The notes beneath the pieces are model-generated. The model was not told the DNA's origin and ran no database searches. It worked only from the letters and a program-made list of their open reading frames with translations. The translations under genes were made by a program, and so were the position numbers. A stretch of DNA of 64,000 nt from Pteria penguin (lineage: Eukaryota > Mollusca > Bivalvia > Pterioida > Pteriidae), in NCBI GenBank assembly GCA_035048485.1, contig CM068583.1, positions 42,887,542-42,951,541 of the forward strand. The letters run 5' to 3'. Positions 33,745-43,849 of this stretch are shown one piece after another. Position 1 is the stretch's first letter. Every line of letters starts with the position of its first letter.

Positions 33745-34152
33745 GATTTTCGATATCTTTATGATGTTGCTATAACATAACCATGCAGTTTGTCAAAATA
33801 CAGCAAATAAAGAATTGTATATGCTTCAGATATATTGTTTGAAAATTTTTTTAAAAACTAAATTTTCCAGATGGAAATAAAATGCTCATAAAGGTGTAGA
33901 GTCACTATAACATATTTGTGACGTTATAAAAATGTTATGTGGAAAGTGTTATCAAATTCTATTATGTTATGAACCATAAAAAGTAAAAAGAACCTACGAA
34001 CTACATATTTCACAGTATTTAGCTTTCACCTCGAAAATTTGTCAACTGTCAAACAAGTAGTTTAAAATCAAACTCATTTATCAGACATCGTCGAAGTATA
34101 TTTTGAAGACGTTTTTAAAATGCTACGCGGTCGTGAAATTGGAATGCTCTCT

Positions 34153-34433
34153 TATTGATTGATTGATTGATTTTTGTTCAACGTCACACCACGAATATTT
34201 CACTTATATGGTGAAGGCATCTGCATGATGCGGGGCATACAAATTTTGACCTTTGCAACGGACCCACCCGAAGTAGTGAAGGATCTTTAACATGCCATGC
34301 ATACCACGACATGGGGCCTCGGTTTTCACTGTCTCATCCGACAGACATCACACCGGCATGACCAGAGTAGGACTCGAACCCCGGCCTCCAGATTAGGAGA
34401 CGAGCGCGATACCACTAGGCCACGCCGTCTTGA
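34153..34433 (-). mobile_element. Full-length tRNA-derived SINE with 10-bp target duplication
   Basis: Minus strand: the tRNA-like head has GTGGCCTAGTGGTATCGCG (A box) and CCGGGGTTCGAGTCCTAC (B box). A body follows with GAGACAGTGAAAACCGAGGC, CTTTAACATGCCATG-type text and CAAAGGTCAAAATTTGTATG, and the tail is TCAATCAATCAATCAATA. The target duplication AATGCTCTCT is at 34143-34152 and 34434-34443. The element belongs to a mollusc-type tRNA SINE family; V-SINE members such as RUDI are candidates, not verified. It depends on a LINE for movement and has a Pol III promoter of its own. Confidence 0.88.
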
Positions 34434-34707
34434 AATGCTCTCTGTAAAACATTTTAAAACATTTTGTGGGAACATTATTTTAAAACATGTTAAAATGTTA
34501 CGCGTTCTTGAGAATATAATCATCTCTGTAAAACAATTGAAGACATTAGATCGAATTATAATCTGAAAACATGTTAAAAATTTTACACGTTCATGTTATT
34601 AAAATGATTTCTGTACCACATTTTTAAACATTAGATCCAAATGTATTCTGAAAACATTTTTAAAATGTTACGCGCTCATGTAATTGAAATGATCTATAGA
34701 ACATTTT

Positions 34708-34990
34708 GATTGATTGATTGATTGATTAATTTTTGTTTTACGTCACACCACGAATATTTCACGTATATGGTGACGGCATCTGTCTGATGTGGGGCATACA
34801 AATTTTGACCTTTGCAACGGACCCATCCAAAGCAGTGAGGAATCTTTAACGTGCCATGCATACCATGACACGGGGCTTCGGTTTTTACTGTCTCATTCGA
34901 AAGACAGAACAGCGGCATGACCAGAGCGGGACTCGAACCCCGGCCTCCCGATCAGGAGTCCGACGCGATACCACTAGGCCACGTCGGCTT
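34708..34990 (-). mobile_element. Full-length tRNA-derived SINE with 11-bp target duplication
   Basis: Same family and orientation as 34153-34433, with a B box GGGGTTCGAGTCCCGC on the minus strand (about 34928-34943). The target duplication TAGAACATTTT is at 34697-34707 and 34991-35001. It lies two repeat units away from its sister and near the same phase of the 85-bp unit. Confidence 0.88.
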
Positions 34991-35064
34991 TAGAACATTT
35001 TGAAACATTAAGTCGAAACATTATCTGAAAATGTCATGAAATGTTACGCGTTCATGTACAATAC

Positions 35065-37190
35065 AAATTATATTTGTAATCTTATTAAAATGTTAGTCTT
35101 ATTGATTGAAAAATTTCGCAGTAAAACAATCATGAAATGTCCAATTGTGTGAGACGAAGTTTCATTGTTTAATCAACATTTCTCGATATCGAATAAACAT
35201 CTGGAATTTGACCTATTGATATAGAAATAAGCTTATTGATCGCGAGAAATTGTAAATAAATAGTAAAATGATGCCTCATATAAATGTAAATGTTGTTTAA
35301 ATATATTGTTGACAAAAACAACGGAAGGGAGGGGGATTAACATTTTAAGCTTTATGAATTCAATTCTTTTCCGATCAAAGTTCATCGTAGTGATGCTATA
35401 GATAAAAATAGCGAAATACTATGTCGGTCTGGTCAAAAACGCCTTTAAATTTCTGATTCCACAGCTTGGAGCGAGTAAGTCAAGTAACGCGCATTTTTCA
35501 TGGAAAGCTCACTAGAGAAAGGAACTTGAATTACCACAAAAGAGAAAATTGTTCACGATATATGTAAGTAAATTATGAACATTTTTCTTTTAAAGTAATC
35601 AAACTTAAATTCTTGCAAGGTGTAATTTTCATCAAATTCAGGTGACATTACGAAATTTAAACTACCAATTGTTACAAAGTAGCTGCTTATTTCAAATGCG
35701 TATGATTTTTAAATTATCAGTCAGTTTTTGTTTAAGCATACCCAGGATCTCCTCTGGATTGTTTTACGATTTCAGCCAAAATCTGTATTTATATTTTTCA
35801 TAAACCGATCGAGTATTAAGGTTTATTGTACTAAAAAATAAATATCAATTTATATGAGCGGTGATCGAGTGTTTTCCTGCTATTTAAAAATTCTACATAA
35901 GCGGTAAACACATCATGAGAATAAAGGAAAATTATTAGGATAATGCGTGCTAAAAGATATCTCTTCTCAGTTTCATTGTCGCCCTCCAAATTAGATTGTA
36001 ACTATACACATTAAAGTTGCACTAGCTGTCATTTTCCGTATTAAAAACGAAAGCTGTAACTTTTAACCCTGGACTCTCTCCTGAAGTTAAGCCTTTATAC
36101 GAAATTACAGTGTTATATAAGTTCGGTTAGTAGTGGAAAAAAATCATCAAAATGTAATTAAATAATTACAACCTACCCGCACAAAGTCGGTAATTTTTTC
36201 TTCACCTGGCATGCTCAGTGTATCAGTGACCTAGCCAACTAAAGCGAGATTAGGAAACTTTCACTAATAACAACAACACTGGTGACGTAGACAAAGTAAT
36301 CGGGGATTAGACGTCCTCGATTAAAGACAGAATTCGATAACATCAGGGATGAAAAAATCTGTGACGAAACATTTTTAGATCAAGAACAACATAGAAGTTG
36401 CACTAGAGCGATGGGAACGGGGGAGAGTTGTCAATTTACACAAAATACTTCGCACGAGTCTTTAATGTTTACATTTTTCAATACCACGTCAGCACGAGGC
36501 CTTGACATTCTATTGTATTGATTACTTGCGTGTTTGTATTATGAAAGCGGTCCGATATTTACTGTCATTATGTAAGGTAATCTCTTAAAATTAACTGTTG
36601 ATAATAATGTGTAAAGTGGACGACATGAAAGAAACGTAGATGCATTTTGTAAAATTCTTAAAAAGAAATTGTTTTATGAGTCCCTTTTTGGGGTCCCTCG
36701 ATCAAATCATGTGGGACTACTAATGTGACATAAAGCTTTAAAATGTTCGTTGTATATAACCAAATTACTATTGACAGTATTACTAATGACATTTTTTCTT
36801 TTCTTCTGTGCATTTAGTATGCGCTTATATATCTTTGAGTTTACAAAGCTAGATGAAACATGTTTTTACGAAGATATACTCAGCGACACACTTTAGTACA
36901 TTGTTTTTATCACGTGATTTTCTGACCCGATCTACATACGTGTCAAATGTTGTGTAAATGGTGAATGCAACGAACATTTCTCAATTTTTCCAGTTTATAA
37001 AAACGGGTCAATGTCGTCAAAAGAGTTGACTTTCGATGTAGTATAACTTTGTTTTGTAGTTTGATTGTATGTAATTTCAGATAATTAAATGAAACATTCT
37101 TGTTATAGCAATTTTGACAGCTAACTTTAACTTTGAAGATGTGTACTTGTGTTTGTTGTCTTTTCTAAGTCAATTTTTCGTTTGTTTTGG
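35065..37190. other. Unassigned stretch, 2.1 kb
   Basis: AT-rich, apparently single-copy. No reading frame, repeat or RNA signal that I can support. Confidence 0.5.
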
Positions 37191-37197
37191 GGTTTTA

Positions 37198-39065
37198 TTT
37201 AGCTCACCTGAGCCAAAGGCTCAAGGGAGTTATAGTCATAGTGCGCCGTCCGTCGTCGTCCGTCCGTCGTTAATTTTTTCACATTTTCGACTTCTTCTCT
37301 GGAACTGCATTGCAGATTTGGATCAAACGTTGTATAAATGATGTACTCAAGGTTCCCTACTAAAATTGTGTTCGGGATCCAGATTCCCTCAGGGGTGGAT
37401 CCAAGGCGGGCCAAAAGTGCCCAAAACGGTACCCCTCTTCAAACATCTTCTCCTCCAGAACCAGTATATAATGGGGACACTAATTGCATTTCAACAATCT
37501 ATAAAGATGGGTTATCAAAAATTGTGTTCGGGGTTAAGATCTGTCAAACAGAATTTTACGCTTTTTGACATGTTTCTGGACTTAGTAATTTCAATGCAGA
37601 AAAGTGTCATGTTTTTCAGTTAATTGATATTGATGATTTCTTAATGATTATTTTGATCATAATTATGGTAAGGAATATTACTGTGAAAGAATTTCGTTAG
37701 TATCTCAATTTTTCGATTTTTATGAATTTTTGAATACTTCCAAAAAAAAAGGGGGGGGGGGTTGGCATTTTCTCACATTTTCAACTTTTTCTGCAAAACT
37801 ATTCAAAGGATTTTAATAAATCTTGGTAGAAATAAATCACCTATGATCCTCTTCAAATTCTATTGTTTTCAACCAGACCTCTTTACAGGTGGAGGGGCAG
37901 ACTTGGTGTAGTGGTTAAGCGCTTGGCTTGCGGCGCCGACGATCCGGGTTCGATTCCCGGGTTGCGCCACTATGTTTAAGAGGTTGGTAACCTCCTGCTT
38001 CCATGTCGCGATATAACTGAAATATTGTTGAAAGCGACGTAAAACACCAATCAACCAACCAACCAACTTTACAGGTGGCGCCACCATAGTCAAAAGTTGA
38101 CAATATTCTTCTTCATATGTGCTGTACACAGAGACAAACAGAATGCATAGAAATGATCTAGAGGGATGAGTTAAGACGTATTGTCATTTTGGTTCCCTTC
38201 CAAAATAAATTTTAGAATTTTTTTTTCAACATTTGTTTGGACTTGGTGATTTCAATGCAGAAAAGTGTCATTTTCTTCTTGTTAATTGATAATGATGATT
38301 TCTTATGGACTATTGTGATCATAGTTATGGTAAGGAATGTTACTTTGAAAGAATTTTGTCAATATCTCAATTTTTTGATTTTCTATGAATTTTTAAGACT
38401 TCCAAATGAGGGTGTATAGGAACAATTCTTCACATTTTTAACTTCTGCTGTTTTACCACATGAAAGATTTTAATGAAACATGGAATACATGAAGTACTAT
38501 AGGTCTTCTATCGATTTTGTAAATTTCATCCAAATTAGTAAACAGATAATGCCACCATGTCTAAAAACTAGGTCTCACAATGGTACATATACCACTTGGT
38601 AATTAAAATATGGAGAGTAGCAATTCAAATCCAGCTGTGGTCAAAAATGTTTTTTTTTTTCGTTTCTTTATACATGTAAATAAGTTTTTAGATGTTTTTC
38701 AACACTGAACATATGAAATTAGGCAATGTTTAGTTAGATCTGGACAATATTTGAAACAATTGTTGTACATGACCCAGACTTGAAATCAGTCAACAAAAGG
38801 CTCCACCTAAAGAAAATGACTAACATGTTGCCCTGAATTACATCTTGCAGAGACAAAGCAAATGCATAATATCAAAATTACCTGAATGGATGTGCAAAAA
38901 AGTGTTGTTTTTTATTCTGGTCTGAAATAGAATTTGACATATTTTCAACATTTGTGTTGACTTAGTCACAGTAATGCAAAAATAAATGAATTCTTCCTTC
39001 CTGTTTCCTGCATGACTGATCATATAGGTACTCAGGTGAACGATATAGGCCCACTTGGTCCTCTT
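37198..39065. repeat. Long dispersed repeat, copy B, with inverted ends
   Basis: Starts TAGCTCACCTGAGCCAAAGG and ends TACTCAGGTGAACGATATAG with GCCCACTTGG, so the outer ends CTCACCTGAG and CTCAGGTGA are inverted. The interior to about 38765 is the complement of 12470-13690. It contains two internal near-repeats (37560-37740 and 38220-38400: TTTCTGGACTTAGTAATTTC-like, TTCTTAATGATTATTTTGAT-like). A non-autonomous DNA element with short inverted ends is plausible. It carries a SINE at 37893-38066. Confidence 0.8.
37893..38066 (+). mobile_element. Second-family tRNA SINE with 12-bp target duplication
   Basis: The head CTTGGTGTAGTGGTTAAGCG (A box) and ATCCGGGTTCGATTCCCGGG (B box) forms a fully paired 5-bp T stem and a 7-base anticodon loop TTGCGGC. 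The acceptor stem pairs at 5 of 7 positions. The body has ATATAACTGAAATATTGTTG with AAAGCGACGTAAAAC, a block frequent in mollusc SINEs (from memory), and ends CAACCAACCAACCAA. The target duplication CTTTACAGGTGG is at 37881-37892 and 38067-38078. The unfilled site exists at 13167-13181 in repeat copy A, which proves insertion. It is not a functional tRNA gene. Confidence 0.92.
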
Positions 39066-39214
39066 GGTTTCTTTATCACAAACTACCATGATCGACATCC
39101 AGGTAGTGTTACCCAGATGAATGAAGACCTTCACTGGGAATCATTACATACCAGACAATTTAATATCAGACTCGACCTTTTTATACAAGGTCCAGCATGC
39201 GCTAGTGGCAATAC

Positions 39215-39560
39215 CAGCTGAGCTACATCTAGCAACAAGTGACCGAAGGACTAGAGGCAGCCACACCTTTCGGTAACCACACACACATTCCGAGGACTAT
39301 TGGTGACTGGAACCAATTACCACCTGATTGACCAAGCACCATCTTTAGGAATCTTCAAGTCTCAGCTGGATACATACACCAGGAGCCAGCTGACCAGCAC
39401 CATCACCAACTAAGCGTGCCCGTTTTCCTCTTTTTAACTGTAAATATTGCCCTCATGGCCATGGTTTTTTTTAACCTTGTCCGATGCGCACACCGAGTAC
39501 ATGTGTATATCACTCTAACTAGAAGAAAACTCGTATGAGGAAGAAGAAGAAGTAACTACA
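39215..39560 (+). pseudogene. LINE 3' end fragment
   Basis: Broken frames read RTIGDWNQLPPD (about 39293-39328) and APSLGIFKSQLDTYTRSQL (about 39336-39392), the tail of CR1/Jockey-type reverse transcriptase proteins, where a DWNxLP block and SLxxFKxxL are usual. The element ends in GAAGAAGAAG near 39555. Confidence 0.7.
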
Positions 39561-39629
39561 TTTCGTGCTACAGTCTCATTTCTTACTCAAAGAATTTTTC
39601 AATAAAATATATAAATATAATGTTTTTGT

Positions 39630-40005
39630 TTGTTGGAATTTGTTTGCATAGAATGTTTTGAAAATACTCTATCAAACTGTTGTATGACGTTTTAATGAAA
39701 CATTTTTAAAACGCTTCTGGAACACCACGAATGAACATAAACAAAACATTTATATAAAATATTTTATAACATTTCAGACGAAACATCATTTTAAAATGTT
39801 TATAACAACAAAACAATTTTTCTAATGTTTTAGCTGAATATATAAAATATTTTGACAAAACGTTTTGTTAAAATGTTTTAGTTATATTTCTGGAACACCA
39901 TAAATTGATGTTAAAGAACATTTTTAAAATGTTTTCGAACCATTATCTATAACATTTCTAATACGTTTTAAAAAACATTTTTGTGTTAACTGGTTAATAA
40001 CAACA
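39630..40005. repeat. AACATTTTAAAATGTT-rich degenerate repeat
   Basis: Several TTTTTAAAATGTTTT, GGAACACCA and AAACATTTAT blocks recur, like those at 33480-33660. Structure unclear. ACATTTTTGTGTTAACTGG at the end partly mirrors GGTAACACATAACATTTT at 33489. Confidence 0.5.
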
Positions 40006-40009
40006 TGAG

Positions 40010-40610
40010 TGTGTATAGCAGAATCTAGATTTTACTGAACTGATACCATCCAGATGTACTGTGGAGTTGAACTTGGTTGTACTTGCAGGTTCTTTGACCT
40101 TGCTTTAATTTTGTAATAAGAAACCCAGCTTTATAGGAAGAAGTTCATGAAGAAGCTTTAATGCAAACTGGTGTCTTGAAATAAATGTACAACAGGTACA
40201 CCATTGTTAAAAAATATACGATTTACAATCTCGAATTTTCTAAAAATGCTCACAAATTATGCAATAAACTTTCGCCTACCGAGCGATCATCAAGCGACAG
40301 TCGCCTGACGCCTTCACTGATAATGATAACCAAAACCCCTAAAATTGGTGGATCCGTTTATAAAACTCTTAGGTTGAGAGCTTTCTCCTAAAAAGTCGGA
40401 CGATCGAAAGCGATTAAAATCTTGTCGGACCGATTAAAAAGGTACAGATGAATGCGGTACCTGGTGAATTCGGAATATAAAAGGAATACATAGTTAACTT
40501 AAAAAATAATGTAGCCATTACATTTATGTGCTTACTAATTTAAGTAATTTACAACAGTCTACAGGTGAAAATTTTCTCTCTTCTTGTCATTTTAGAAGAG
40601 AAATAAAACA
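40010..40610. other. Unassigned stretch
   Basis: No supported gene or repeat. The 68-codon frame at 40185-40391 has no recognised motif. Confidence 0.5.
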
Positions 40611-40617
40611 TGTACCG

Positions 40618-41262
40618 AAATCACCAAACCACCATGACATAGGTCTAGGTACGGAAATACGGAAATCACCAAACCACCATGACATAGGTCTAGGTACGGA
40701 AATACGGAAATCACCAAACCACCATGACATAGGTCTAGGTACGGAAATACGGAAATCACCAAACCTCCATGACATAGGTCTAGGTACGGAAATACGGAAA
40801 TCACCAAACCTCCATGACATAGGTCTAGGTACGGAAATACGGAAATCACCAAACCACCATGACATAGGTCTAGATACGGAAATACGGAAATCACCAAACC
40901 TCCATGACATACATGTAGGTCTAGGTACGGAAATACGGAAATCACCAAACCTCCATGACATGGGTCTAGGTACGGAAATCATCAAACCACCATGACATAG
41001 GTATATGTACGGAAATACGAAAATCACCAAACCACCATGACATAGGTCTAGGTAAGGAAATACGGAAATCACCAAACCTCCTTGATATAGGTCTAGGTAC
41101 GGAAATACGGAAATCACCAAACCACCATGACATAGGTCTTAGTACGGAAATACGGAAATCACCAAACCACCATGACATAGGTCTAGTTACGGAAACCACC
41201 ATGACATAGGTCTAGGTACGGAAACCACCATGACATAGGTCTAGGTACGGAAATACGGAAAT
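40618..41262. repeat. 45-bp minisatellite, about 14 units
   Basis: The unit is GGAAATCACCAAACCACCAT with GACATAGGTCTAGGTACGGAAATAC. The 45-bp spacing is exact at 40621 and 40666. Fifteen codons per unit give open frames on both strands (KSPNHHDIGLGTEIR and its reverse); none is a gene. The last units are shortened to about 32 bp. Confidence 0.96.
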
Positions 41263-41269
41263 CTGTTCT

Positions 41270-41630
41270 CTGTTTCTTCCATGATTTGTGCACGAATGTT
41301 CGAGATGGTAAATAGAATTCTAAGATCGTAAATATAGATGCGGGATATCTCTATTAAATGCAGACCTAGTAGATAAGTAATGAATTATGCAAATAGAGTA
41401 GTATTTTTCTTTTCTTTTTAAGAGTGAAGTTTGACACACATGTGTTTTAGATAATGTTAATACATAACATTAAAGTGAATTTATTTTCGAATTCTATTTG
41501 GAACAGAAACCAAGACTTCAGGGTAAAAATAGATTGTATATGAAGTACACATTTCAGTATTTAATGTAAATACAATGTAAGTTTCAACTGTGAACAGTAT
41601 GCAAATATATACAAGTGAATTATCACGGGG
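41270..41630. other. Unassigned stretch
   Basis: AT-rich; nothing recognised. Confidence 0.5.
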
Positions 41631-41632
41631 TA

Positions 41633-41698
41633 CACACACACCCCTACACACACACACACACACACACACACACGCGCAAGCGCGTGCGCGCGCGCGCT
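41633..41698. repeat. (CA)n/(CG)n alternating tract
   Basis: CA repeats pass into GCGCAAGCGCGTGCGCGCGC. Alternating purine-pyrimidine with a long CG part is a strong candidate for Z-DNA. Confidence 0.95.
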
Positions 41699-41699
41699 T

Positions 41700-42295
41700 T
41701 CTTTTTTTTCCCGTACCTAATTCTTTTAAGGGTGTAACCGTGTGAGACCTGTTTCCCTGGAATTTCGTAATACATTTTTGTGTAATTACAGGGGACCATT
41801 AATTATGAATATTTTGCTGTCTCATAAAATCACTTAATTTAAGTAGTGTGAGACTATGGTCTGATAAGATCTGATTTTTCTTGCTTTCCCATAACGTCCC
41901 TTAATTTATTTCGTGAAAGACGAGATTAAGAGTTTCTGTTGCTATTTGGAGTTTTGGGCAAAGACGTCGGGACAAATATAGCTATGATACGACAGCGGTA
42001 TGACAAAGGGTGTAGCCCCGTATACAAATAAGACAAAGAAGTTAAAATCGTGACCATCAGCCAGGGATTTATCGAATATGTGTATGGTATTTTGACGGGC
42101 CTTCCCACCATTTGACCTTGGATATATAGAACGACATGTAGCCTATTGTATACTTGTATACAAAATGAACTATTGCAGAATCAGCTGGAAAAAAGTAAAA
42201 ACTAAAGAAGAACTACCTTGGAGTTAGTCAAATCTCAAAATTCTACAAGAAACAGACAATATCATGTTTGGTTTCACTTCAAGACGAATGCGAAC
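41700..42295. other. Unassigned stretch
   Basis: No supported gene or repeat. ACTACCTTGGAGTTAGTCA near 42210-42230 leads into the dispersed repeat at 42300. Confidence 0.45.
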
Positions 42296-42299
42296 CCTA

Positions 42300-42360
42300 A
42301 ATTACACTTGAGGTGAGACCATGTGCCAGGGAGGAGTGAGGGTCTGTTGCTTGCTTAAAG
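42300..42360 (-). repeat. GGGCACCTG-core dispersed repeat, copy 4
   Basis: AGGTGAGACCATGTGCCAGG with GAGGAGTGAGGGTCTG is the complement of the 6.7-kb and 25.8-kb copies. Confidence 0.5.
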
Positions 42361-42390
42361 AGCCTTGCGGAGATCAGAGTAGATCATACT

Positions 42391-42655
42391 GATTGATTTT
42401 TATTTTACATCAGACGTAGATCGTTGTTCTTATATGGTGATGACTTCTGTCTGATGCAGTACACAGACATTAAAGTCTATGTATCGGACCTACCCGAAGC
42501 ATTGAGGAATCCCGTGGTTAATCTACCGTGATACGAGACCTCAGTTTTCACTGTCTTATACGAGAGACAGTCTACCGACGGGCGAGTCACCAACGGATCT
42601 CAAACCTAGTACCTCTCGGTCAGGAGCCCAGCATCCTACCGATTGAGCTAATTAT
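42391..42655 (-). mobile_element. Diverged full-length SINE
   Basis: Minus strand: TTAGCTCAATCGGTAGGATG (A box) and CTAGGTTTGAGATCCG (B box, weakened) are followed by CTGTCTCTCGTATAAGACAG, CACGGTAGATTAACCACGGG-like text and a GATTGATTTT end. It shares layout with the TTGA-tailed family but is older or a different subfamily: the A box is of the TAGCTCAATCGG type. Confidence 0.7.
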
Positions 42656-42818
42656 ATTGATGAAAATATTAATGACATCAGGAATATATCAATCTTATTG
42701 CTACACTTACAATTCCTAATCTGACAATTCAGTATATATAAGACAAAATTAAACATTTCTATGAATCAGCTCTCCTTCTATAAGTTACATACGTATTTAA
42801 CAGACGCTAAAATAATTC

Positions 42819-42820
<2 letters not shown>

Positions 42821-42901
<81 letters not shown>

Positions 42902-42934
42902 ATATATATATATCTGTGTGTGTGTATGTGATAT

Positions 42935-42976
<42 letters not shown>

Positions 42977-42997
42977 GTGTGTGTGTGTATGTGATAT

Positions 42998-43029
<32 letters not shown>

Positions 43030-43050
43030 CTGTGTGTGTGTATGTGATAT

Positions 43051-43100
<50 letters not shown>
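42821..43100. repeat. Compound TA/TG microsatellite with 3-fold higher-order unit
   Basis: TA runs are separated three times by a TCTGTGTGTGTATGTGATAT-TGATG cassette (about 42914, 42975, 43029). The regular reuse of the cassette points to expansion of the whole unit. Confidence 0.95.
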
Positions 43101-43103
<3 letters not shown>

Positions 43104-43104
43104 T

Positions 43105-43735
43105 TAATCATACTAATTTATTTAGAGACTATTTTGGAATCCTCTATATTTTACTATCATTCACGTTCTCACATAATTCTTTCATAGTGTTTATAGAATA
43201 ACCAGTAATCCTTATGTAACCAGTATCCACACAATTCTATAAAATCCACATTGAAGGTATTTTCTCTATGAGAATTATAGCATGTTCTGTTTTATGAATA
43301 GATTTGAGATTATAAAGTTATTTGTCACCTCACAATGCAAAGACTGCTGTCGCAATTCTGTATATAAGTAAAAATAGTAGCTTTTAAATCAATTTATGCA
43401 ATTTTACACGCAACAGTTGATTAATTTCATCCATCTTTGAATGCCTTATTAGTCCATCATTATCTCCATGCCCAGATGACCTGGTAACACTTTGATATAT
43501 CAAAGTTATTTGATAATGATATATCACTTTTTTGAATGTTAATAAAATATAAAAAAATCTTTTAGTATTCAAGTGTTTAATTGCTAGAATAAATATCGTA
43601 GAATCATAAAGTAGGAGAGGGAATTCCATTTCCTGTATTTATAGTGATCTATTTATATTAAGGCAAGAACAGCTTTTGCTTCCACATTCGATATGGAACA
43701 ATGAATACGCCTTCCTCCTATAGGCTTCGCCGCTG
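43105..43735. other. Unassigned stretch
   Basis: AT-rich; nothing recognised. Confidence 0.5.
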
Positions 43736-43743
43736 AAACTTTA

Positions 43744-43848
43744 TTCTACTGCACTCTACGTCATTCAAATTCTACTGCACTCTACGTCATTCAAATTCTA
43801 CTGCACTCTACGTCATTCAAATTCTACTGCACTCTACGTCATTCAAAA
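43744..43848. repeat. 26-bp tandem repeat, four units
   Basis: TTCTACTGCACTCTACGTCA with TTCAAA, four nearly identical copies at an exact 26-bp spacing, so the expansion is recent. Confidence 0.97.
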
Positions 43849-43849
43849 C

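Larger units (their letters stand above)
34100..35060. repeat. 85-bp minisatellite broken by two SINEs
   Basis: Landmark CGCGTTCATG-like blocks lie at 34126, 34501, 34586, 34671 and 35047. The 34501-34586-34671 spacing is 85 bp; subtracting each SINE and its target duplication from the larger gaps gives 84 and 82 bp. Units also share TGTAAAACATTTTAAAACAT and AAAACATGTTAAAATGTTA. Confidence 0.85.

Noticed and set aside
34350..34440. tRNA genes at 34.4, 34.9, 42.6 and 47.5 kb
   Set aside because: Each is the 5' head of a SINE copy with shared non-tRNA body; stems are imperfect.
37893..37970. A tRNA gene at 37.9 kb
   Set aside because: The A and B boxes and T stem are good, but the acceptor stem has two mismatches, a SINE body and tail follow directly, and a target-site duplication encloses the unit. 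It is a SINE.
33487..39995. One 6.5-kb ancient element with GTTAACACAAAAATGTT-like ends
   Set aside because: The end similarity is short and AT-rich, and the interior contains unrelated repeats. I could not support a single element.
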